Source of the DNA: CAYVLA01 sp964549615 [NCBI: uncultured Thermococci archaeon]
GTDB taxonomy: Archaea; CAYQAE01; CAYVLA01
DNA: 64,000 nucleotides
Assembly: GCA_964549615.1 (NCBI GenBank)
Contig: CAZJVP010000020.1
Span: 1-64,000, forward strand
Direction: 5' to 3'
Positions within the stretch are counted from its first letter, which is position 1, and each line of letters begins with the position of its first letter. The translations under genes were made by a program, and so were the position numbers. Positions 44,701 through 52,273 of this stretch are shown in pieces. The notes below the pieces were generated by a model. The model was given only the letters and a program-made list of their open reading frames with translations, was not told the origin of the DNA and did not search any database.

Positions 44701-44792
44701 TTGCAGAACAGCCTGATGACCGGATCCCCGTTGCTCTCATACGAGTAGTCAGCTGCCAAGAGATAGAGGGATAGGGGATCAGGCATGGCCAT
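41730..44792 (-). CDS. polB: DNA polymerase, family B
   Basis: The protein has 1020 residues from ATG 44792 or ATG 44786. Exonuclease motifs are YLCVDIECLA, LGYNSDEFDLPYL and YSRRDAQLT. Polymerase motifs are MDYKSLYPTIMIANNIC, KILLNSFYGYFGYSRS and VYGDTDSVFVK. All catalytic acids are present, so it is a proofreading replicase. The C-terminus has two Cys clusters (LCTRCGG with CPDCGEE, then CGKCGASYRR with CEC), zinc or iron-sulfur sites as in archaeal/eukaryotic B polymerases. No intein is present. It is somewhat longer than many archaeal PolB. A TATA box at 44811-44820 makes it leaderless. Confidence 0.96.
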   Translation of the reverse strand: MAMPDPLSLYLLAADYSYESNGDPVIRLFCKDAQGRTVTCFVRGFKPYLYLYPEEQSDDGIRVLAEGLKQKFSQIVDVEVVERFLPFGYQEHKKKMLLIVTKDPKHVRDIRDDLRRYGAVFEADILFKNRFMIDKGLSGNSWFRVLNYRTTQTNTVFTELKVETLAKHVEPIQLDEHPEMRYLCVDIECLAESGNGLPRAESDPIIMISMAFSEPFEGRTDLVLVSRPASAEGVQGLGSEEEMLGRFVEVLRRYDPDIVLGYNSDEFDLPYLIDRMSMIGIKPKLGRADKNCYYRRFGSKTRITVPGRVVVDVLPLVKKDFPLKSYSLGAVAREILGKDKLDVSHTEIPGLWKSRENGLERLVEYSRRDAQLTLELLLTKRLLDRYIALAQASGTSLQDLIEGGQSIMVDTLLLRELRRYERVMPCKPDAEETARRRELRDKAGLKGGYVLEPKAGLQENILIMDYKSLYPTIMIANNICFSTLVGERFVPAETYKGIVPRILEGLLEKRLLLREKAKNAREEEFRILDMTQWAVKILLNSFYGYFGYSRSRMYELTVANAVTRTGRDNISRTKEIIEKEIGRAALKDGRAFVGSEIERSPPGSCIVSLEVVYGDTDSVFVKLQPAGEAPREIDPADAAALGLRLGDVLTRLLPPPMELQYEAFARRALFVTKKRYALYMEGKQPVVKVKGLETVRREWCDLATETMKTILDLLLRKGDVEAACEYMKKQIHDLRDNVTPLEKLVQTRTLSKRPQEYKGRQPHLELYNKIKKRDPGAAPQIGDRVPFVITQGKGLLVERAEDPSFVKVKGLRIDHDYYIHRQILPPVRRIFEALGLRIDELVADSQQRTLLDSYDGKGGRAPEATRRARVRVKEHGPVLGHDLRELLCTRCGGSFTVMDLSDFRCPDCGEELEEDCCQGVLAEVVELAERAALQGGKRGFVCGKCGASYRRIPLSGLCECSGQVVPSSVEVDVASLLELLDCVPQSVSTDAMEVQIAIIRSNFQPVRQREVPQMTLAEFL

Positions 44793-44810
44793 GCCAGCGC
44801 GCCGCAGGTT

Positions 44811-44820
44811 CTAATAAATC
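44811..44820 (-). promoter_or_regulatory. TATA box of polB
   Basis: Minus-strand gatttattag is centred near 44816. Expected initiation (about 44790) coincides with ATG 44792/44786, so the message is leaderless. Confidence 0.55.
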
Positions 44821-44857
44821 ATTTCCCGCGACGATGAACGTCAGGACCAGCACATGC

Positions 44858-45391
44858 CTACTGCGGTGCCTGTTCCCTCTCCTCCCCGGACGGCGTGGGA
44901 GCCTCCTCGACCTTCTCCTCAGCCACGCTCTCGGCTGGGGCTTCGGCTCCCTGCGACTCCTCGCCTTTCTTGCGCCTTCCAACGAAGAAGAGCACTGCCG
45001 CAGCCGCAAGCATGATTATCCCGACGGGCAGCATCCACCGCAGGATGAAGATATCGACGTCGCTCGTGGGCTCCTCCCCGTACTTCTTCTGGGTCGCGTA
45101 CCAGTTTTCCATGATTACTCCAACGAAAAGCATGATCACGCCCAGGACCACTAGGGCCCGGACGAAAGCGAAAGAGCCCTCCGTTGCCTCGGTCACGATC
45201 TCGATCTTCGGCAGCCCAGCGATGGCTTGTTTGACGTGCTCCTTGGTGACCAGGGTCGCGCCTGCATTGGACGCGGCCTTCTCGGAGTCCTTCCTGATTC
45301 GTTCAATGGCAGAGTCTATCTCCGCGGCCTTCCCAGGCAGTTTCGCGCGCCTTGACTCCAGAAACTCCTGGGCTTCTTTGCTCCATTCCAT
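44858..45391 (-). CDS. Two-span membrane protein with an acidic tail, unknown function
   Basis: The protein has 177 residues. The N-terminal 55 residues form charged helices (SKEAQEFLESRRAKLPGKAAE, then ITVTEEHVKQAI-like VTKEHVKQAIAG), faintly like a PCP_red-type light-independent reductase tail. Two spans follow (FVRALVVLGVIMLFVGVIM and WMLPVGIIMLAAAAVLFFVG). The C-terminus is Glu/Ala/Pro-rich. It is probably an accessory to a membrane complex; nothing firmer can be said. A TATA box at 45443-45452 drives it separately from fdhD. Confidence 0.6.
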   Translation of the reverse strand: MEWSKEAQEFLESRRAKLPGKAAEIDSAIERIRKDSEKAASNAGATLVTKEHVKQAIAGLPKIEIVTEATEGSFAFVRALVVLGVIMLFVGVIMENWYATQKKYGEEPTSDVDIFILRWMLPVGIIMLAAAAVLFFVGRRKKGEESQGAEAPAESVAEEKVEEAPTPSGEEREQAPQ

Positions 45392-45442
45392 AGCGATTCC
45401 CTGCCCGCCTCGACATCTTTGCTTGACAGAGCAGACTCGATA

Positions 45443-45452
45443 TCGATATAAA
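45443..45452 (-). promoter_or_regulatory. TATA box of the two-span membrane protein gene
   Basis: Minus-strand atttatatcg is centred near 45449, between the fdhD stop and this gene. Initiation near 45423 leaves about 32 bases before ATG 45391. Confidence 0.5.
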
Positions 45453-45478
45453 TCTGTTGCGAGGGAATTCCCCGGAAT

Positions 45479-46243
45479 TCAGCTTCCGAGGCCCGCCTGG
45501 CCGGAAGCGTGAGCGCAATCCGGTTGTTGGACGATGCGCTGATCGTTGGCGTAGATGTTCATCCTTTCCTCCCTTGCAAAGCCTATCAAAGTCACGCCGA
45601 CCCTCCTAGCGAGCTTCACCGCCAACGCCGTGGTCGCCCCTCGCGAGGCAAGGATTGGGATGCCGGCTCCATAGCACTTCGCAACGATCGTCGAGTTCGT
45701 CCTCCCCGTCAACGCGGCCATGCATCTGCCAAGGTCGAATCCCTCAAGCAGGGCAGCCCCCACGGCCTTATCGAAGGCGTTATGTCGACCGATATCGTCA
45801 CACAAACTGGCCATCACGGGCAGACCCCCTTCGTCCGGAAGCTGGAACAATCCGCAGGTGTGAACGCCACCCGTCAGGCGATGGGTGCAGGAGGAACCCA
45901 CATGGTCCAGCGCGGCCAGTACCTGGCTCGGACTTGCCTTGACCTTTGATTCCAGCGCCTTGAAGCCCTTGATGGCGAGCATCCCGTGCCCGTCTAGCGA
46001 GCGCGCCCCGAACCGAGTCGTACTTGCGGCGATCTTTGGCCGGGCTGTTCGAATCTCCACCCTTGCCCAACCGCTCCCGCGGGCGAAGGTTTTGATGTCC
46101 CCGGGGACCTCTATCAACCCTTCGCAGATCAGGTGGCCCACGACCAGTTCTTTCACCCGGCCCGGTGACATCCTGACATCGATTGCGTGCTTGCCGTTGA
46201 CATGTATTGCCAAGGATACTTCTAAGGGCACCGGATCGCGCAA
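45479..46243 (-). CDS. fdhD: FdhD: sulfur carrier for molybdenum/tungsten formate dehydrogenase
   Basis: The protein has 254 residues from TTG 46243. Family marks are VGHLICEGLI near the start, TGGVHTCGLF with the conserved Cys, CDDIGRHNAFDKAVG, LTGRTNSTIVAKCYGAGIPILASRGA. FdhD passes sulfur from a cysteine desulfurase to the bis-MGD cofactor of formate dehydrogenase. No formate dehydrogenase gene is near, so the partner must lie elsewhere. The start is uncertain, because the frame has no better codon upstream. Upstream (46244-46501) is a gene-free stretch. Confidence 0.9.
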   Translation of the reverse strand: MRDPVPLEVSLAIHVNGKHAIDVRMSPGRVKELVVGHLICEGLIEVPGDIKTFARGSGWARVEIRTARPKIAASTTRFGARSLDGHGMLAIKGFKALESKVKASPSQVLAALDHVGSSCTHRLTGGVHTCGLFQLPDEGGLPVMASLCDDIGRHNAFDKAVGAALLEGFDLGRCMAALTGRTNSTIVAKCYGAGIPILASRGATTALAVKLARRVGVTLIGFAREERMNIYANDQRIVQQPDCAHASGQAGLGS

Positions 46244-46501
46244 TCGCAGCGTCCGCCCTTCAGCGACTTGCGCACAGCTAAGGTATGAGAAGGCACGCGG
46301 TTGGTTCTTGGCCGCTGCTCGCGATCTCCTCTGCCCACGACCGCCACGTTCACCCGGGCCTATGCGAACACCCCGCCTCCGCTCACTTCACCTCGGTGTG
46401 GGCCTTCTTTATGGTATCCCGGTTCGGCTCAAAATCAACCCACTTTCAGCGAGGGAACGTGCTGACGACCTATCCACATCCATGCAACCTTCCATGGCCA
46501 A
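46244..46501. other. 258-base gap between the VWA gene end and fdhD
   Basis: Short open frames here match no family and have mixed codon choice. No clear TATA box or terminator is seen, though the stretch must hold the fdhD promoter. Confidence 0.3.
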
Positions 46502-49189
46502 CTAGGCAGCGACCGAGCTGACGCGCGCGGCGTCTGGCACGCCCATCATCATCCTGTCGATCTCCGACACGAAAATGGCGGATAGATCCCTCATGTCCCT
46601 CACGAAGAACAGGCTCCCGCCCCCGATCTCCGCGAGCTGTCGAGCCAGCTCGGGATTATAGGACCGTCCAACCTGGGAGGGCTCATCCTGCTTGCCAATG
46701 CACACCACGGAGATGCCTATCCCTTGCCTTGCCGCCAGCCTAGCACACCTGCGGGCATACTCGGCTGCGAACTGTTTCGGCTTGGGATGCGTGGCATCCC
46801 CGTCCGTCAAAAGTATCATCTGTTTCCTGCGGTGCTCGCCTCGCTTCCCCTTGGCGCCATTACCCCCTTCCGGCTGGGCCTTTAGAAGGTCGATCCCCCT
46901 TCGTATCCCGGCCGCAATGTTCGTGCCGCCCCTGGGGAGGAGATTGGCGACCTTCGCAATCGTCACGTTCCTTCCCGAGCCGAACTCTGCAACCTCGGTG
47001 GACAGGTCCCTGAAACCGACCACCCCTACCCTGTTTCCGTACCTCTCGGCGATTATCGTCATGACCACAACTGCCTGTTTCGCGTACCAGAGTTTGTCCC
47101 CGTAGGCCATGCTGCCAGAAAGGTCGAGCACAACCACCACATCAAGGTTCCCTTCGATGACGAGATCCCTCCTTTCCGGCTCCCGCTCGTAGACGTAGAG
47201 GTTTTCCCGCCCGACGTTCTTCCTGCCCATCCTGATGGCATCGCGAATGGTCTCCCGAACGGCCATGTCCTTGTAGGAGTCGCCCCTTTGGTATTTTCTG
47301 ACATCCTTGACGTCGGAGCTGGGCAGCGGAGGCAGATCCTCGTGAACTACCCCCTGAAGCGCGTCATAAACCCGCCTCAGGATTCTCTCATCGAGATCCG
47401 ACATCAGAAAACGGGAAACCCTGTGGGTGAACGTGATCCCCTTCGAGCTCTTGATGAGGCCCTCCCTCACCAGGTGTTTCTTAAGCTCCTCCATCGGGCG
47501 GTTCCGGGAAACGCGACTGCCTGCGGGCAATTTCCCCAGGACGGCATAAAGCCTCGGGTACCGCTGAGGATTCCTGCTAACCTGCTCCGCTATATCGGAG
47601 AGCGACGCCTGTTCCTTGGCCTTCTCGGCGTAGAGCTCGTCCCTGGCTGCTGAGATCTCTTTCACCGCCTCGCCGAGGGCGTTCCCCTCCAGTTCCCTCG
47701 AAAGTGGGGTGACCTCCTCCGCTATGTTGCGGTAAAGCCGGGTGAGGGGCTCCCAGGAAATGCCCAACCGCCCTCTGATCTTGGCCATCAGGCGAGAGTC
47801 CCTGACGGATCTCCCAAGGTCCAGATAGTCGAACAGGAATGTCGAAAGGAAGACGATGGCGATCATCGACAGCACAAGTAGCATCGGCGGAATGCCCCTG
47901 AACGGGGATGGCATCTTGCCTGCGCCGGGCAACTGCCCTTTCGATTCGCCTTCACCAAGTAGGTAAGAGGTGTAGTTCGCAAGCGCCCAAGTTTGATTCC
48001 CGCTCGTGACGTACAGGATGTCTTCGTTAGGATCGTAAATCTTGGTGGTGGTCTCCTCCTCCAGGTCGGCCCCGATCTGCTGGCTTAACTCCTCCCAAAG
48101 CTCTTCAGGCACGGACTGGACTTCAGTGGCCTGTTCGCTGACATTTCCGAAATAGGGACTGATCGCCCCATCCAGAGCCGTTCCACCAGTCGGCGTCTGG
48201 ACCGGCGGGATCTGCCCTCGGGGCGGGGCCGCCAAGAATACGCCGAAGATCACGAGGATGACCAAGCCGGCGGCGGCCGGGATGTACCAATATCTTCTCA
48301 GCCGTCGGGCTTTCCGGGATCCTTCAGCTGGCGGCGAGCGCGCCGATAGCACCGCATCCTCGAATATGCTCTTGGCAAGCTCTCTGTTGGTCTTCCAAGA
48401 GAACGGGTTCACCTTTATCGAGTGTGCGAACGAGGCATAGCATGAGTTGTAGAGATCGTCCTCGTCAGGCTCCCTTCCTGCCAGAGCCATGCAGGCACAA
48501 ACGTTCTCGACAAACCTTATCCCTGACCTCGTGCTAGCGCCTGACTCCAAGTCAGGGTGGCTTCTGCTTCTGCTCAGGAACTTGGATGCAAGCCTCGGCA
48601 CGTAGTCCGGCAGCACGGTGTGACAGTTAGACTGGCTCGCAATGAACTTCTCCTCCTCCGACTCATTCTCCGGAAAGGAGATCGCAACGACCTGGAACCG
48701 ATCCAGCAACCTCTCGTCCACGACGCACTTGGTCGCGGTGGCAACCATTACCACGTCGACCTTTACCTCGCGTTGCCCCACGGAGACGATCCCATCGTCG
48801 AAGAAGTCGGCCAGAGCCTGGGCCACCTTCTCCGGCAGGGTGTCCAAGTCCTTTAGCAGGAGGCCTCCGCCGTCCGCCTTCTCGATGGCTCCTGCCACAT
48901 ACGATCTTGCGTCCCTGTAGCCGAACTTCCTGAGAGCCACAGGGTCCACGTCGCCGAACAGATCCTCCCTGCGCAGGCTGGCCGAGCAGGTCACCGTCTG
49001 GAACTCCAAGCCCATCGCGCGCAGGATGCTCGAGGCCACGGCCTCCTTCGGAGTCCCGGCCGGCCCGATGATGAGCAACGGCCGGCCCGTCAAGACTGCT
49101 CCGATGAGGTCGGCCTTCTCGCGCTCAGAAAGCAAGCTGCCCGAGAGATGCTCCTTGAGTCTTGCGACAATCTCCTCGCGCTCGCTCAT
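46502..49189 (-). CDS. Membrane VWA protein with a degenerate N-terminal AAA+ domain
   Basis: The protein has 895 residues from ATG 49189, which overlaps the moxR stop (ATGA). Residues 1-300 resemble a MoxR-type AAA+ domain, but the Walker A loop reads GPAGTPKEA: the Gly before Lys is Pro and Ser/Thr is Glu. The Walker B region reads LLLKDLDTLP, where the catalytic Glu is Leu. ATP hydrolysis is unlikely. A span near 300 (YIPAAAGLVILVIFGVFLAA) and another near 440 (MLLVLSMIAIVFLSTFLFDYL) enclose about 115 polar residues with N-x-T sites, presumably outside. The C-terminal VWA has an intact MIDAS motif (VVVVLDLSGSMAYGD). It probably works with the adjacent ATPase. Confidence 0.85.
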   Translation of the reverse strand: MSEREEIVARLKEHLSGSLLSEREKADLIGAVLTGRPLLIIGPAGTPKEAVASSILRAMGLEFQTVTCSASLRREDLFGDVDPVALRKFGYRDARSYVAGAIEKADGGGLLLKDLDTLPEKVAQALADFFDDGIVSVGQREVKVDVVMVATATKCVVDERLLDRFQVVAISFPENESEEEKFIASQSNCHTVLPDYVPRLASKFLSRSRSHPDLESGASTRSGIRFVENVCACMALAGREPDEDDLYNSCYASFAHSIKVNPFSWKTNRELAKSIFEDAVLSARSPPAEGSRKARRLRRYWYIPAAAGLVILVIFGVFLAAPPRGQIPPVQTPTGGTALDGAISPYFGNVSEQATEVQSVPEELWEELSQQIGADLEEETTTKIYDPNEDILYVTSGNQTWALANYTSYLLGEGESKGQLPGAGKMPSPFRGIPPMLLVLSMIAIVFLSTFLFDYLDLGRSVRDSRLMAKIRGRLGISWEPLTRLYRNIAEEVTPLSRELEGNALGEAVKEISAARDELYAEKAKEQASLSDIAEQVSRNPQRYPRLYAVLGKLPAGSRVSRNRPMEELKKHLVREGLIKSSKGITFTHRVSRFLMSDLDERILRRVYDALQGVVHEDLPPLPSSDVKDVRKYQRGDSYKDMAVRETIRDAIRMGRKNVGRENLYVYEREPERRDLVIEGNLDVVVVLDLSGSMAYGDKLWYAKQAVVVMTIIAERYGNRVGVVGFRDLSTEVAEFGSGRNVTIAKVANLLPRGGTNIAAGIRRGIDLLKAQPEGGNGAKGKRGEHRRKQMILLTDGDATHPKPKQFAAEYARRCARLAARQGIGISVVCIGKQDEPSQVGRSYNPELARQLAEIGGGSLFFVRDMRDLSAIFVSEIDRMMMGVPDAARVSSVAA

Positions 49190-50220
49190 GTGAGGTACCA
49201 TCCGAACTCGTGCAAGACTTCAAGCCCGAACTTCCTAGCATCAGCATCGGACATCCCCGTTGCGGCTGGAAGCACCGAACACAGCGCATCGTAGAGGTCC
49301 CTGGGGCTAGCGACCCTCGAGCCGCGCATGAGCGAGTACGCCTGGGTCTTCTCAAACATCTTGATGCTGGCCCTAACGCTCGCCGGCTTAGACCCCAAGT
49401 CCTCGTCCGTACGAGTTCTTTGCACCGCCCGACATATGGCCTCGACCATTTTGTCTTCGACCTGCACGCCGAGCTTGCGGGCTTCGTTGGCGATTATGGT
49501 GGATTCCTCGTGCACGGTCGCAGGATAGCTCATCTCGATCACGTCAACGCGGTCGAGCAGCACATCGATCAGCGGGACGTCGCCTGACTCTGGGGAGAGA
49601 TTGGAGGTCGCTATCATGAGGAACTCGGCCGGGTAGTCAACATCGTAGCCTGAGATCGTCGCCTTGCCCTCGTCGAGTACCTGCAGAAACGCCCCTTGCA
49701 GCCTCTGCGGCATCTTGGCTATCTCGTCGCAGAAGACGATTCCGTTGTTTCCCTTGAGCAGCTTCCCAGGGGTGAAGGCTCGATAGTCCGTCGGGGAATA
49801 CTTGAAGGCTGCGACTGGGTCGATGTCGCCCAGCAGGTCCTGGACCGTGAGATCCGGGCTGCCCTGAATCCTCACGAACCTCTCTAGTCCTGCGATGCGC
49901 CTCGTTGGAATGGACCTTCCCGCGTTTCCCGCCCTGGAGTACTTACTTGTGCAAACCGGGCACGAGATGCGATCGGGTTGACAGTTGAACTCGCATCCGT
50001 CGATCACTTCGATGGGACGAAGGAGCTTCGCCATCTCCTTTGCCATCGTCGTCTTTCCGCATCCCCTCGGACCCTTGAGGATCACGTCATGGCCCGCGAC
50101 GACCGACGCCAAGAACTGCTTCTTCGAATCCACCTGCCCAATTATCCGCGAGAGCGGGTCCTCGCCCCTCCTGACGTATTCGATCAGCGTCTCGCGCAGT
50201 TCCTCCTTGATCCCCATCAT
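49186..50220 (-). CDS. MoxR-type AAA+ ATPase with a cysteine insert
   Basis: The protein has 344 residues from ATG 50220; the frame to 50304 crosses the likely promoter at 50251-50260. Walker A (LKGPRGCGKTTMAKEMAKLL), Walker B (NGIVFCDEIAKMPQRLQGAF), sensor-1 (LMIATSNLSPE) and the arginine-finger region (LLDRVDVIEMSYPA) are intact. After Walker A lies an insert with three cysteines plus a CPVC pair (DGCEFNCQ, SCPVC), likely a zinc site. MoxR ATPases act as chaperones with VWA partners; this one precedes such a partner with a four-base overlap. The target protein is unknown. Confidence 0.9.
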   Translation of the reverse strand: MMGIKEELRETLIEYVRRGEDPLSRIIGQVDSKKQFLASVVAGHDVILKGPRGCGKTTMAKEMAKLLRPIEVIDGCEFNCQPDRISCPVCTSKYSRAGNAGRSIPTRRIAGLERFVRIQGSPDLTVQDLLGDIDPVAAFKYSPTDYRAFTPGKLLKGNNGIVFCDEIAKMPQRLQGAFLQVLDEGKATISGYDVDYPAEFLMIATSNLSPESGDVPLIDVLLDRVDVIEMSYPATVHEESTIIANEARKLGVQVEDKMVEAICRAVQRTRTDEDLGSKPASVRASIKMFEKTQAYSLMRGSRVASPRDLYDALCSVLPAATGMSDADARKFGLEVLHEFGWYLT

Positions 50221-50250
50221 CCCACCGGGGCATGACACCTGCGAGGCTCG

Positions 50251-50260
50251 CCGTTTAACT
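50251..50260 (-). promoter_or_regulatory. TATA-like box of the moxR-vwa operon
   Basis: Minus-strand agttaaacgg is centred near 50256. Initiation near 50230 leaves a leader of about 10 bases with GGTGGG before ATG 50220. Confidence 0.4.
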
Positions 50261-50452
50261 GTTTTCGAGCAGGATGAGTGGCATATCCATTCTGCCTTCA
50301 GCACGCAGGAATCCGATCCTCGATCAAGACGTGTGCAACAACCGTAACCCAGAGTTCAAGTCCGGACGATATGAAAACCGTTCGGGGCATCTGGCATCGA
50401 CAAGCGAACGGCGCTCCAATCGACCCGTCGGAGCGCCACAGCGCGGCGTAAG

Positions 50453-50460
50453 ATTAATAA
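50453..50460 (+). promoter_or_regulatory. TATA box of the coiled-coil protein gene
   Basis: attaataa is centred near 50456, 25-26 bases before GTG 50481. The message should be leaderless with GTG at its 5' end. Confidence 0.55.
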
Positions 50461-50480
50461 GTTAGACGAGCGGGCGCGCA

Positions 50481-51305
50481 GTGCCCGATGTCCGCTATGC
50501 TATCAGGGGGTTCCATTTGGACGAGTACATACTTTTTTCCAAGAATGGTGAGGGCTCATTCGAAGTCAAGATCCCTTTCTCGGCCGATTCGCTGAATCAA
50601 GTCTCGCATCTCTTGACGAAGGAGGGGCTCATTCTCCCGAAGACTGAGATCGAGAAGCTCTACTCGAGCTTGGAAGAACTCAAGGGCATGCTCGCCGAGA
50701 TGAAGAGGCAGAGCGAGCTCTCCAACCGCCTGATCCAAGATGTCCTCAGGAGAGGACTCAAAGAATCCGAACTCAAGGATGACCGAGCTCCTGTGTCCTC
50801 CGATGAGGTTGGGCCGGAGAGCAAGGAAGAGCCTGAGATACCGAAGGACAAGATATCCATCCTTCCCTCTCCTAAGACCAAGGCCTTTGAACTCATCAGC
50901 CGCCTCGCGAACCAGCACATGGACAAAGAGTTCACGACCGCCAACCTGACCCTATATGAGAAGCGGGTCTTCTCGTTGCTCGTGAAGAGGTACGAATTCG
51001 TGAAGAAGGTCAGGAAAGAGGGAAGGAACATCGTCTACCAGTTCACTGAGCGTGCCCTCGACTTGATATGCAAGGAGCTCGGCGGAACTACTTCCATCAC
51101 GGTTAGTTCCCGCGTCCGGTCGAAGAATCTGGAGGAGTTCATGGACAAGATGAAGGAGAGGTACCCGCACTTCTCGTACTCTTCCGTTCCCACCCGCTCG
51201 GCCTACAAGCAGTACAAGCTGTTTTTCTCGGACAAGTCGGTCAGGAAGTCGGTCGTCGATAACCTCACGCGGATGTTCGGGCCCACTGGCATCAGGATCT
51301 CCTAA
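50481..51305 (+). CDS. Uncharacterised protein with coiled coil and winged-helix-like region
   Basis: The protein has 274 residues from GTG 50481. A beta-rich start (RYAIRGFHLDEYILFSKNGE) is followed by a probable coiled coil (KTEIEKLYSSLEELKGMLAEM). A charged linker leads to a winged-helix-like block (TTANLTLYEKRVFSLLVKRYEFVKKVRKEGRNIVYQ cut as two helices and a wing). The C-terminal 70 residues form another alpha/beta part (KERYPHFSYSSVPTRSAYKQ). I do not recognise the family. It may be a regulator. Convergent with the M28 gene with a four-base overlap. Confidence 0.6.
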   Translation: MPDVRYAIRGFHLDEYILFSKNGEGSFEVKIPFSADSLNQVSHLLTKEGLILPKTEIEKLYSSLEELKGMLAEMKRQSELSNRLIQDVLRRGLKESELKDDRAPVSSDEVGPESKEEPEIPKDKISILPSPKTKAFELISRLANQHMDKEFTTANLTLYEKRVFSLLVKRYEFVKKVRKEGRNIVYQFTERALDLICKELGGTTSITVSSRVRSKNLEEFMDKMKERYPHFSYSSVPTRSAYKQYKLFFSDKSVRKSVVDNLTRMFGPTGIRIS

Positions 51306-52216
51306 GTCGGGCCCAGCTCGCCCGAATCCAAACCCTCGATGACCCTGAAGATCACATCCCCTAGGGCCTTGAGGCTGCGCGCGTCGATCTTGTCCAGGTC
51401 GTCCTTCGCCGTGTGCCAGTATGAATTGAGCGGCCCATAACGAAAATCGATGAGCAGGCACGAGGGAACGCCAATTGCCATGAACGGCACGTGGTCGTCC
51501 ATAACGGCGATCTGGGATAGCTTGAAGTGCCGACCGTATCCTAGATCCTTCGCCTTCCGCCACACGTACTCCACGAGATCTTGGTCCGAGTTCCGGTCTT
51601 TCCGGATGCCGAGATGCCTGTCGCCGATCATGTCAGCAACGATGAGCCACTCGGGCTTCTGCTCGTCGGCGCCGAGTTTCTCGGCAAGATGCCTGCTGCC
51701 GAAAAACATCGTGGCTAGGTCGTCGCCCACATCCTCGCCGTCGAAGAATACGATCCACACAGTGTGGTTGAGGGCCGTTGAAGCCAGCACCCTTGACAAC
51801 TCCAATAGCAGGCCGGAGCTGGAGCCCCCGTCATTTGCGCCCGGGATCTCCTTCGTGTCATAGTGGCCGCCGACGGCAATGATCCGCCCCGTCTTCCCCG
51901 GGATGACTCCGATGATGTTCTCCATCCGGTAAGTTGTACCTTTGTAAGTGGCCGAGAAAGCGTCGATCCAGACCTCCAGACCCAGGCTCGAGAGGTAGCC
52001 TGAGATGTACCGCCTGGCCTTGACTATCGAATCGGAGCCGATCGACCTCGGGCCGAGGCTAACCAACTCTTCGACGTGGGAGTAGGCCCGCGCACCGGAG
52101 AATGGCGTCGCGCTCTCGTTCCGCACGACGACCCTTGATCCGTTCGCGCCGATCGCGTAGAAGCTGGCGGCAGCCCCAGCAACCAGAATACAGAGAAACG
52201 CAGCCTGTTTGCGCAT
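51302..52216 (-). CDS. M28-family enzyme, probably glutaminyl-peptide cyclotransferase-like, secreted
   Basis: The protein has 304 residues with a signal-anchor (AAFLCILVAGAAASFYAIGA). Zinc-ligand and active-site blocks are present: IIAVGGHYDTK, PGANDGGSSSG, IVFFDGEDV, VADMIGD, and NSYWHTAKDDLDKID. The start of the domain (YSHVEELVSLGPRSIGSD) and DDHVPFMAIGVPSCLLIDF are closer to glutaminyl cyclase than to aminopeptidases. Glutaminyl cyclase makes N-terminal pyroglutamate, which protects secreted proteins. The second acid after FFDGE is Asp where cyclases often have Glu. A plain aminopeptidase remains possible. Confidence 0.8.
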   Translation of the reverse strand: MRKQAAFLCILVAGAAASFYAIGANGSRVVVRNESATPFSGARAYSHVEELVSLGPRSIGSDSIVKARRYISGYLSSLGLEVWIDAFSATYKGTTYRMENIIGVIPGKTGRIIAVGGHYDTKEIPGANDGGSSSGLLLELSRVLASTALNHTVWIVFFDGEDVGDDLATMFFGSRHLAEKLGADEQKPEWLIVADMIGDRHLGIRKDRNSDQDLVEYVWRKAKDLGYGRHFKLSQIAVMDDHVPFMAIGVPSCLLIDFRYGPLNSYWHTAKDDLDKIDARSLKALGDVIFRVIEGLDSGELGPT

Positions 52217-52244
52217 GAGAAGATATTAATAAGACGCGGGGGCG

Positions 52245-52253
52245 CTTAATAAG
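52245..52253. promoter_or_regulatory. Shared TATA box between divergent genes 52216 and 52274
   Basis: cttaataag is nearly palindromic and centred near 52249. It lies 25 bases before ATG 52274 on the plus strand and 33 bases before ATG 52216 on the minus strand. Both distances allow leaderless or near-leaderless starts. A second box (atattaataag) lies at 52223-52233. Confidence 0.5.
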
Positions 52254-52273
52254 CTTCTCCGAGATGGCCGGCG

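Noticed and set aside
44858-45391. Assignment as a light-independent protochlorophyllide reductase-like PCP_red protein
   Set aside because: Similarity is limited to a generic helical N-terminus; the rest is two spans and an acidic tail, so the gene is left as unknown.
50340-50380. T-arm-like sequence (gagttcaagtcc) suggesting a tRNA
   Set aside because: No matching acceptor, D or anticodon stems can be drawn around it.
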